This document shows positions 1 to 5,110 of a stretch of DNA of 5,447 bases, piece by piece. The stretch comes from Pseudobdellovibrionaceae bacterium (GTDB taxonomy: Bacteria; Bdellovibrionota; Bdellovibrionia; Bdellovibrionales; Bdellovibrionaceae). The stretch's first letter is position 1. The number at the start of each line of letters is the position of its first letter. Below the pieces are notes generated by a model. That model was given only the letters and a program-made list of their open reading frames with translations. It had not been told where the DNA came from and made no database searches. The stretch covers positions 1 through 5,447 of the forward strand of contig JACMRP010000027.1 in assembly GCA_014376325.1 (NCBI GenBank). The letters run 5' to 3'. The translations under genes and the position numbers were made by a program.

Positions 1-4
1 ACAT

Positions 5-775
5 ATGAAACTCAACGAGAAGACCATCGCAGTCAGTTTGATTCTAGCCGGCGGTTCATTAATGATGATCATGTTTCAAAACATGACACTCGTCGAGTTC
101 TCGGCACTAAATCTGCCCGAGATCGATGAAGACTCGCGCCAAGACCAGGCTCGGGAATTATTGGGCGGTTTCTACGATGGCAGTACGGCACAGAAGCTCG
201 AAGGCGAACAGTACCTCAACTACTTAGTATTCAAGAAGATCGAAACCTCGATGTCAGCAGAATGGAAACCTAAAATTCCGGAGATCACTCAAATGCTTAT
301 CGGCGAATGCGAAAAACAAGCACTCGACCCCATCTTCGTGCTCGCGGTTATACAAACCGAAAGCCAATTCAACTCAAGGGCGAAGGGTACATCCGGAGAG
401 ATCGGCCTGATGCAGATCCTTCCACGAACTGCCGAATGGATTTCTAAGAAGTACAAAATTCCTTGGCGCGGCGATAACTCACTCTATGATCCAGCTACGA
501 ATATCAAAATCGGTATCGCCTATTTTGCCTTTTTGCGTTCTGACTTTGAAAGCCGTGCTTACCATTATTTACCGGCCTACAATATGGGCCCGAAGAATTT
601 GCGCAAAATAAATCGCAGTATCGGCAGCGTCAATCTTCAAGGAGAGCCGCAAAAAAGAGACTACGCAGTACGGGTCATGAAAAACTATTCGATTATTTAT
701 CAAGAAATGTCGACTGGGCAAAAAGATCTAATCAAATTTGCTCGAAGTCAGGACGAACCGGCAATTACCCGCTAG
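5..775 (+). CDS. Membrane-anchored SLT-family lytic transglycosylase
   Basis: Predicted to cleave the glycan strands of peptidoglycan between MurNAc and GlcNAc, leaving 1,6-anhydro-MurNAc ends, and to act in the periplasm. Residues 8-29 are hydrophobic after a Lys-containing N-terminus, so this is a signal anchor or an uncleaved signal peptide; no lipobox Cys is seen. A charged linker follows to about residue 95. The SLT domain covers about 97-235 and shows the family signatures: catalytic Glu119 in the ESQF motif, GEIGLMQ at 131-137, AYNMGP at 191-196, and a final RDYAVRVMKNY helix at 218-228. The first four bases of the window hide any ribosome binding site, so an upstream start is possible, but the ATG directly before the membrane segment fits well. 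The last 11 bases overlap the convergent recQ-like gene. The domain call is firm; the exact physiological role (growth, division, secretion-system assembly or predation) cannot be read from the sequence. Confidence 0.92.
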   Translation: MKLNEKTIAVSLILAGGSLMMIMFQNMTLVEFSALNLPEIDEDSRQDQARELLGGFYDGSTAQKLEGEQYLNYLVFKKIETSMSAEWKPKIPEITQMLIGECEKQALDPIFVLAVIQTESQFNSRAKGTSGEIGLMQILPRTAEWISKKYKIPWRGDNSLYDPATNIKIGIAYFAFLRSDFESRAYHYLPAYNMGPKNLRKINRSIGSVNLQGEPQKRDYAVRVMKNYSIIYQEMSTGQKDLIKFARSQDEPAITR

Positions 776-2303
776 CTTCTAATTCGGCCAGCAAATCCCA
801 GCCAAACTTTTCAAGCTTCGCTTCGCCGATGCCGTGAATATCTTCAAGTTCCTCAATCTTCTGCGGATTGCGGATCGCGAGTTGTCGCAGCGTTTGGTCG
901 CTAAATACAACGAAGGCCGGCACGTCCAATTCCGCCGCCTTGGCCTTACGCCACTTGCGGAGGGCCTCGAAGCGCAGCTCTTGTGTTGAATCCATTTCGA
1001 CTTCAGATTTGTTTTTCTTACTGCTAGATTTTCGAGTTTTAGATACGGTCGGCGGCTTGACCGACTTCTGAATCTTGCGAACAGAACCCACGTCGCAGTT
1101 ATCGCAGTGACCGCAACTCTGTATTCGTTGAGAATCTTTGTAATAAGTCAGAACTTCCGCGTGACGGCATTCACTGCCTTCTGAGTAATTAACCAAAGCT
1201 TCTAGATTGCGCCATCGGAGGCTCTTGATTGCTTTCGGCGCATCTGAACTTTCAATAAAATAAGCCTGAAGACCTTTGTCTTTCTTCGAATACAGCATCA
1301 AACACGTCGATGGCAATCCATCGCGACCCGCTCTTCCCATTTCTTGGTAAAGTGCATCGATCGTAGAGGGCATTTGAAAGTGAACTACTAACCGCACATC
1401 CGGCTGATCGATCCCCATTCCAAATGCGTTCGTAGCAACCAGTATTCGCAACTGCCCCGCGGTGTAGGCCTTCTGCGTTTTTGTTCGTGCGTCGCTAGAG
1501 ATGCCGGCATGGTAAAAACCAACGCCTTCAAAACTTTCTTGTAAGAAGCTTGCGACTTCTTCGGTGACCCGGCGGGTACCGCAATAAACCAAGATTCTGC
1601 CCGAAGGGTTTTGCCGAATCGCCTGAAGAAGATTCAGACTCTTCATTTCATCATCGGCACACTGTTCAACTTGATAGTATAAATTGGGTCGGTAAAAACC
1701 GTGGACCATACGTTCTGGTTTCACGAGGTTTAAATTCTTTGCGATATCGTCTAGCACCGTTGGGGTTGCAGATGCCGTCAGCGCCAAGACTGGGACGTCA
1801 GGACGCAACTGCTTCAACACCCGTAGCTGAGAATACTCTTCACGGAAGTCATGACCCCACTGAGATACGCAGTGGGCTTCATCGACTGCAAACAATGCGA
1901 CGGGCCGCTGCTGAATCCATTTCTGAAAGCCTTCTTTTTGAACTCGCTCTGGCGAAAGATACAAAATATATAGACCGCCTTTGCTGATTTCGGCAAAGAT
2001 CGTGCGTTTGTCTAAATCAGACTGGCCAGAGTGAAGACAGCCAGACGGAATTCCGATGCGCTGAAGAGATGCGACCTGGTCTTTCATTAGCGCAATCAGC
2101 GGTGAAATGACGACGACTAACTGGCGCAAATGAACTGCGGGGAATTGGTAGCACAGGGATTTTCCGCCACCCGTAGGGAGCACGGCTAAAACATCTTTTT
2201 TAGCTAAGATAGCCGAAATAATTTCGAGCTGCCCTTTCCTAAAAGAAGGTAGCAAAAAATTCTGTTTTAAAAGCTGAGGAAGATCTGCCGTTTCCTGAAT
2301 CAT
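765..2303 (-). CDS. recQ: RecQ-family ATP-dependent DNA helicase with HRDC, lacking a winged helix
   Basis: A 3'-5' superfamily 2 DNA helicase for recombination and repair. At 512 residues it is about 100 shorter than E. coli RecQ. Visible motifs in order: Walker A TGGGKS at 44-49 (Lys48), motif Ia around VVISPLIALMKDQ at 64-76, DEAH at 141-144 with the RecQ aromatic-rich loop CVSQWGHDFR at 145-154, motif III TASAT at 176-180, motif IV ILVYCGT at 237-243, motif V ATNAFGMGID at 290-299, and motif VI QEMGRAGRDG at 320-329. The zinc module is intact, with Cys379, Cys397, Cys400 and Cys403. After it comes a Lys/Ser-rich linker at about 405-440 instead of the RQC winged helix, then an HRDC domain at about 441-510 with a GIGEAKLEKFG motif. 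The start is fixed by an in-frame stop two codons upstream of the ATG; the ribosome binding site is weak. It is divergent from the GreA-like gene. The family call is very secure, but the symbol is less so, because a second full-length RecQ may exist elsewhere. Confidence 0.95.
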   Translation of the reverse strand: MIQETADLPQLLKQNFLLPSFRKGQLEIISAILAKKDVLAVLPTGGGKSLCYQFPAVHLRQLVVVISPLIALMKDQVASLQRIGIPSGCLHSGQSDLDKRTIFAEISKGGLYILYLSPERVQKEGFQKWIQQRPVALFAVDEAHCVSQWGHDFREEYSQLRVLKQLRPDVPVLALTASATPTVLDDIAKNLNLVKPERMVHGFYRPNLYYQVEQCADDEMKSLNLLQAIRQNPSGRILVYCGTRRVTEEVASFLQESFEGVGFYHAGISSDARTKTQKAYTAGQLRILVATNAFGMGIDQPDVRLVVHFQMPSTIDALYQEMGRAGRDGLPSTCLMLYSKKDKGLQAYFIESSDAPKAIKSLRWRNLEALVNYSEGSECRHAEVLTYYKDSQRIQSCGHCDNCDVGSVRKIQKSVKPPTVSKTRKSSSKKNKSEVEMDSTQELRFEALRKWRKAKAAELDVPAFVVFSDQTLRQLAIRNPQKIEELEDIHGIGEAKLEKFGWDLLAELEASG

Positions 2304-2438
2304 GACCCACTACTTTCGTTGAAAGCGCCATGCCATTGCAACAACAAATCCTGCCCCAAACCGTATTTAAAGATAGGGACGATTTTATCTCATACGCTCC
2401 CCGAATTTTATGCTACCTTGATCCGTATTGGAGGCCTT
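2304..2438. promoter_or_regulatory. Divergent intergenic region between recQ-like and GreA-like genes
   Basis: This 135-base AT-biased gap must hold the start signals of both the minus-strand helicase and the plus-strand GreA-like gene. On the plus strand, TATGCT at 2409-2414 is the best -10-like hexamer, and TATTTA at 2364-2369 is another; neither has a convincing -35 box at 16-18 bases. On the minus strand I found no clear -35/-10 pair. The presence of promoters is inferred from the gene layout, not from good boxes. The plus-strand frame stays open across the gap from a TTG at 2319, but that extension is judged non-coding. Confidence 0.35.
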
Positions 2439-2441
2439 TTG
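2430..2441 (+). promoter_or_regulatory. Shine-Dalgarno and TTG start deciding the GreA-like N-terminus
   Basis: GGAGG at 2430-2434 lies four bases before an in-frame TTG at 2439-2441, giving a protein that begins MDKVKLVEK. The next candidate, GTG at 2448, is 13 bases from GGAGG, which is too far. From memory, relatives of this family commonly begin with MDK, which supports the TTG start. The spacer is slightly short, so the choice is good but not certain. Confidence 0.7.
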
Positions 2442-2918
2442 GATAAAGTGAAGTTAGTAGAAAAAATTCGAACGACGCTCGAAAATGATCTAGAAGTCCT
2501 TAAGGAAGCCGCAAGATCCACCCATGAGGCCGCGACCCACGAAGAAAGCAAACCCGAAAACGAGTACGACACCCGGGGGCTCGAAGCCTCCTACTTAGCC
2601 GGCGCCCAGTCTAAGCGAATTATTGAAACTGAAGAACTGCTGGTTATTTTTAAACACGCTGAACTCAAGCACTTTACCGACGACGACAAAATTTCCGCGA
2701 CCGCGCTTATTGGAATCGAATTTAAGGGTAAGGTGGGATTTTATTTCTTGATGCCAAAGGGTGGTGGCACCAGCGTGATTATGGATGGCACCCGGGTTCA
2801 AGTGGTAACACCAAATAGTCCGTTGGGTCAGGCCTTACTAGGGATGAAAGTCGGCGGAACCGCCATCGTCGAAAACGGCACGCAAATGTTAGAGTACGAT
2901 GTACTTTCGATTCGGTAA
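2439..2918 (+). CDS. GreA/GreB-like transcription elongation factor relative
   Basis: A 159-residue protein predicted to bind RNA polymerase at the secondary channel in the manner of Gre factors. Residues about 3-75 look like a helical hairpin. The segment HEESKPENEYDTRGLEAS at about 34-51 resembles the GreA coiled-coil tip region (GDLxENAEY), where acidic residues hold the catalytic Mg2+; Glu35, Glu36, Glu40, Glu42 and Asp44 are the candidates here. The C-terminal part, about 85-159, matches the FKBP-like GreA C-domain, with TPNSPLGQALLGMKVGG at 124-140. The length is close to GreA (about 158), but the N-terminal half is not canonical. It belongs, as I recall, to a side family found in Pseudomonas and delta-proteobacteria rather than to GreA or GreB proper, so no symbol is given. 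The start is the TTG described separately. Its stop codon directly abuts the stop of the convergent CNB gene. Whether it stimulates transcript cleavage or competes with true Gre factors cannot be told from sequence. Confidence 0.85.
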   Translation: MDKVKLVEKIRTTLENDLEVLKEAARSTHEAATHEESKPENEYDTRGLEASYLAGAQSKRIIETEELLVIFKHAELKHFTDDDKISATALIGIEFKGKVGFYFLMPKGGGTSVIMDGTRVQVVTPNSPLGQALLGMKVGGTAIVENGTQMLEYDVLSIR

Positions 2919-3671
2919 TTAACCCGCGGTTAAAACTTTGTTAGCGCGCTTAAGCCGCTGCGAAATAGTTTTAACCAGCGCCTTTGCCCAAGACGGTTTC
3001 GAAAAAATAACTTTTTCTAAGGACTCCATGGGTATTTCGACTAAGTCGACCTCGGTCACGGCTTCAACAGTTGCGGACCTTGCTTCGTGATTAAAGTGCC
3101 CCATTTCTCCCACAAATTCACCGGCGGCGATGTCGCCTAACGTGATTCGACCTCCGCTCACGGTATCGGAATACGCTTTCAGGCTGCCGTTTTTGACAAT
3201 GTAGACAGCGTGCGAATCGTCACCCTCTTTAAATAAAACCTCACCCGCTTGCAGGCGCCTTAAGATGTACTCCGGTTTTATTGAGCTTTCTTTACGGGTA
3301 ATTAACTTCGAAATGCACTCGATAATGGCTGATTCACTTTGGGGATCCGTTAAAAAACTGACTCTGCCGCCTTCGGGATACAAATCGTGGTCTGCGACGA
3401 CCGACATCACGACCACTTTGATATGAGTATTATTTTTTTCTTTTAAAATTTTAGCGACGACATCTAACCCCGGACTTTTTGGCAGGTATTCGTCGACAAG
3501 GATGATTTTCGGAAATATGTTATCGACTTTGTATTTGGTCTCAAACCAATCGGCCGCGCGAAATATAGAACAGCTATCGTAGTTCTTATTTAGAACTTCG
3601 GTTATCTGGGTGATCCGCGGGCCATTTCCGCTGACGATCAGAAATACGTTCTTATCGCTTTGACGTGCCAT
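2919..3671 (-). CDS. Degenerate receiver fused to a cyclic nucleotide-binding domain
   Basis: A 250-residue cytoplasmic regulator starting MARQSDKNVFLIV. Residues about 7-125 have the alternating pattern of a response-regulator receiver: beta-1 FLIVSGNG at 10-17, a hydrophobic strand ending at Asp60 in ILVDEYLPKSPG (the usual phospho-acceptor place), and VVVMS ending at Ser90. The two acidic residues after beta-1 are Ser14-Gly15, and the conserved KP pair is Asp109-Pro110, so normal Mg2+-dependent phosphorylation is doubtful. Residues about 133-245 form a CNB domain with a phosphate-binding cassette at 184-200: GEFVGEMG with Glu189, then Arg198-Ser-Ala-Thr-Val, which in the family contact the ribose and phosphate. 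There is no DNA-binding helix-turn-helix after it, so it is not a CRP-type transcription factor. The ATG at 3669-3671 is chosen because AGGTGGG sits seven bases upstream and a good promoter lies just before it; the in-frame TTG at 3896 would overlap the YheU-like gene. Partner and ligand are unknown. Confidence 0.85.
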   Translation of the reverse strand: MARQSDKNVFLIVSGNGPRITQITEVLNKNYDSCSIFRAADWFETKYKVDNIFPKIILVDEYLPKSPGLDVVAKILKEKNNTHIKVVVMSVVADHDLYPEGGRVSFLTDPQSESAIIECISKLITRKESSIKPEYILRRLQAGEVLFKEGDDSHAVYIVKNGSLKAYSDTVSGGRITLGDIAAGEFVGEMGHFNHEARSATVEAVTEVDLVEIPMESLEKVIFSKPSWAKALVKTISQRLKRANKVLTAG

Positions 3672-3678
3672 TTGAATA

Positions 3679-3685
3679 CCCACCT
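3679..3685 (-). promoter_or_regulatory. Ribosome binding site for the receiver/CNB gene
   Basis: On the minus strand AGGTGGG, one mismatch from AGGAGGG, lies seven bases before the ATG at 3671. This supports the 250-residue form over the 325-residue open frame that begins at a TTG inside the preceding gene. Confidence 0.7.
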
Positions 3686-3686
3686 T

Positions 3687-3722
3687 CGAAGCGTATCTCT
3701 CGTTGAGACAAATTGCGCTTCG
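3687..3722 (-). promoter_or_regulatory. Stem-loop in the leader of the receiver/CNB mRNA
   Basis: In the minus-strand transcript CGAAGCG (3722-3716) pairs perfectly with CGCTTCG (3693-3687). Inside the 22-base loop TCTC (3708-3705) can pair with GAGA (3701-3698) around an AAC loop. The 3' arm ends one base before the AGGTGGG ribosome binding site, and the 5' arm begins within a few bases of the transcript start predicted from the promoter. It could protect the 5' end or tune ribosome access. I see no leader segment able to pair with AGGTGGG itself, so a simple sequestering switch is not supported. The pairing is seen; the function is inference. Confidence 0.4.
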
Positions 3723-3731
3723 TCTTAATCT

Positions 3732-3760
3732 ATTATCTCGTGGATACCAGAAAGTCTCAA
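3732..3760 (-). promoter_or_regulatory. Sigma70-like promoter of the receiver/CNB gene
   Basis: On the minus strand the -35 box TTGAGA (3760-3755) is separated by exactly 17 bases from the -10 box GATAAT (3737-3732). Each box matches the sigma70 consensus (TTGACA, TATAAT) at five of six positions. The transcript would start near 3725, leaving a leader of about 54 bases. The promoter sits downstream of the YheU-like gene, so the CNB gene can be expressed apart from the upstream operon, though read-through is also possible because no terminator is seen between them. Confidence 0.7.
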
Positions 3761-3825
3761 GACAGCGAAGAACTTCCTTCCACAATGCTTGCGGTTGGTT
3801 CAGTCTGAGAGGGAATCGTTTCGTA

Positions 3826-4089
3826 TTAGGATTGGTTGCTGAGCTTAGTCCACTCGCGCTGGGTAATGATGCTGACTGATTCGGAGTTCGGATCAAAGAC
3901 GATTTTAACGTCGCCTTTGATCAATTGCTTTTCTATCTGATGTATCTTTGCTGACAAAGAAACTTCGTCTGCGCCGTAATCCGTGCCTTCACGAAGAATG
4001 AAGCTTTCAATAATCGATTGAAACGCATCATCGCTGATCACCTCTCTCGGAACTTCAACTGGGGGCAAAATCTCTTTATCTTCGTTCAT
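3826..4089 (-). CDS. yheU: UPF0270 / YheU-family small protein
   Basis: An 87-residue soluble protein of unknown biochemical role. The core IIESFILREGTDYG at 26-39 matches the hallmark of the YheU family (in E. coli, as I recall it, LIESFVLREGTDYG). It continues with the same spacing: Lys48, then QIEKQLIKGDVKIVF at 51-65 where E. coli has VKRQLQCGEAVLVW, and an ES.SI strand near 70-74. It is somewhat longer than E. coli YheU (about 72 residues), because of extra residues at both ends. Its ATG follows the stop of the upstream coiled-coil gene by one base (TAG-C-ATG), and only a weak AGAG lies before it, so it is probably translated by coupling. The family match is strong; the symbol is by homology only, and no function should be read from it. 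Confidence 0.88.
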   Translation of the reverse strand: MNEDKEILPPVEVPREVISDDAFQSIIESFILREGTDYGADEVSLSAKIHQIEKQLIKGDVKIVFDPNSESVSIITQREWTKLSNQS

Positions 4090-4090
4090 G

Positions 4091-4336
4091 CTACTCTTTA
4101 GTTTTTAAGCGATCATCGTTTTCAGAAATGAATTTCTTAATTTCTTCAGCAATGCCCAAAAGCTTGAGCCACTGTTCTTTGTAGAGCGTGACCGGAAATC
4201 GGCCCATCCCGTAAACGGACAAAGCTCCCTTTTCGCTGACTTTCATAGATAAAGTTCCGCGTGCATTTTTGCTGCTTTTTAATGCTTCGTTTTCGGCTTT
4301 GAGTCTTTCGAGTTCGGCTTTTAAATCTTCTGACAT
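4091..4336 (-). CDS. Small conserved protein with N-terminal coiled coil
   Basis: An 81-residue charged soluble protein. Residues 3-22 are a heptad-like helix (LKAELERLKAENEALK), suggesting a short coiled coil and possible oligomerisation. A Ser/Lys-rich joint follows, then a compact domain at about 30-75 with the striking segment KVSEKGALSVYGMGRFPVTL at 32-51 and an amphipathic helix YKEQWLKLLGIAEEIKKF at 52-69. No signal peptide, membrane segment or Cys residues are present. I recall similar short proteins annotated only as hypothetical, and I do not know a function. It is the first gene of a two-gene operon with the YheU-like gene, with one base between them. The start is well supported by AGGAG at 4347-4343, six bases before the ATG. 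Confidence 0.85.
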   Translation of the reverse strand: MSEDLKAELERLKAENEALKSSKNARGTLSMKVSEKGALSVYGMGRFPVTLYKEQWLKLLGIAEEIKKFISENDDRLKTKE

Positions 4337-4342
4337 GTGTGT

Positions 4343-4347
4343 CTCCT
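4343..4347 (-). promoter_or_regulatory. Ribosome binding site of the coiled-coil/YheU operon
   Basis: AGGAG on the minus strand with a six-base spacer (ACACAC) to the ATG at 4336. It is the strongest ribosome binding site on the minus strand in this window. It rules out the overlapping open frame that starts at 4364. Confidence 0.8.
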
Positions 4348-4389
4348 GGTGTTGAAGAAATCATGGTCCTTTTCAGCTTCTAAATCACC

Positions 4390-4416
4390 AAAAACATATT
4401 GCCCAAAAAACATATT
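4390..4416. repeat. Two direct repeats AAAAACATATT in a divergent intergenic region
   Basis: The 11-base sequence AAAAACATATT occurs at 4390-4400 and again at 4406-4416, each preceded by CC. They lie in the 122-base gap between the minus-strand coiled-coil gene and the plus-strand beta-barrel gene. Start-to-start distance is 16 bases. They could be paired sites for a regulator acting on one or both promoters, or just AT-rich promoter sequence. No well-spaced -35/-10 pair was found on either strand in the gap; the best partial candidate is TTGTTA followed after 17 bases by AATATG on the minus strand. Confidence 0.45.
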
Positions 4417-4458
4417 CTCGGGTAGATGTGTCGTAACAAACCGTGTTGAGAGGATTTT

Positions 4459-5109
4459 ATGAAACGCTGGTCGTTGTTACTGTGCTTAGTTTTCGTGGGC
4501 TTTGGTCTGGGTGCGTCTGCAGAGGAATCTTGGCCAGAAAAAAAATCAGATGCCCGCGGCGACAGTGAAGCCAACCGACACGATAAGCAGTTTACGGTTT
4601 TAGGTCAGTTAACGGGTTTATCCACCGCGGCTATCGGCGCACAGCAAGTTCATCTTGGATATTTCTTATCCCCAACGTCCCTAGTACAATTGGAAATCGG
4701 ACAAGGCAGAAATGAAGGCCTCTTCTTCTTTTCTAGTTACCGCGTGCTCCGAGTTGATAGTCTCGGAATCCAGTTTAAAAAATTCGTAGCTAACTCTTTT
4801 TATTTTAAAACGGGCCTCGATTATCAGGCCATCGATTACAGCTACAATCTGTACAGCAACGATTACTACGGCTTCAAAGGAAACACTCTCGGAGCCACTT
4901 TCAGCATCGGAAACCAGTGGCAGTTCGAAAACTTTACTCTGGGTTGTGATTGGGTCGGTATATTTTTGCCCATCGCTTCGAACACAACGAAAGATGTTGT
5001 CACTGCAAATTCAAGTTATTCGCGAAGCGAATCAGATTCTGACCAGAAGCGCTACCTCAAGGACAGCTCGCTACAGTTCGTGCGCTTTTATCTCGGAGCT
5101 AGTTTCTAA
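4459..5109 (+). CDS. Secreted outer-membrane beta-barrel protein
   Basis: A 216-residue protein with a clear Sec signal peptide: Lys2-Arg3, a hydrophobic core to about 18, and ASA cleavage after residue 21. A charged, probably flexible segment (22-43) follows. From about 44 the sequence alternates polar and hydrophobic/aromatic residues in strand-length blocks, for example 44-52, 62-70, 73-81, 90-100, 101-110, 112-122, 142-152 and 205-216, consistent with roughly an eight-stranded barrel. It ends FVRFYLGASF; a C-terminal Phe with aromatics at alternate positions is the typical signal for the BAM assembly machinery. The stretch 173-203 is polar and Ser/Asp-rich and is probably a large surface loop before the last strand. 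AGAGG at 4449-4453 lies five bases before the ATG. I do not recognise a named family; an OmpW/OmpA-like small barrel is the nearest description. Its stop is one base from the stop of the convergent gene. Confidence 0.8.
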   Translation: MKRWSLLLCLVFVGFGLGASAEESWPEKKSDARGDSEANRHDKQFTVLGQLTGLSTAAIGAQQVHLGYFLSPTSLVQLEIGQGRNEGLFFFSSYRVLRVDSLGIQFKKFVANSFYFKTGLDYQAIDYSYNLYSNDYYGFKGNTLGATFSIGNQWQFENFTLGCDWVGIFLPIASNTTKDVVTANSSYSRSESDSDQKRYLKDSSLQFVRFYLGASF

Positions 5110-5110
5110 T

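Noticed and set aside
2371..2390. AGATA...TATCT inverted repeat in the recQ/GreA-like gap as an operator
   Set aside because: Only five bases per arm in AT-rich sequence, which is expected by chance.
2319..2438. N-terminal extension of the GreA-like protein with a Cys cluster (CHCNNKSC) that resembles a metal site
   Set aside because: It lies wholly in the divergent promoter gap, begins at a TTG with no ribosome binding site, and family members start near MDK; the Cys cluster is most likely chance.
2919..2933. Inverted repeat TTAACC-CGC-GGTTAA at the junction of the GreA-like and CNB genes, as a bidirectional terminator
   Set aside because: The stem is only six base pairs and there is no U-tract after it on either strand.
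3672..3896. In-frame 75-residue N-terminal extension of the receiver/CNB gene starting at a TTG
   Set aside because: It overlaps the YheU-like gene by 71 bases, contains the strong promoter and leader hairpin of the shorter form, and reads as low-complexity basic sequence; the ATG at 3671 has a good ribosome binding site.
4146..4364. Overlapping minus-strand open frame starting at the ATG at 4364
   Set aside because: It is out of frame with the well-supported coiled-coil gene, reads as basic low-quality sequence and has no ribosome binding site.
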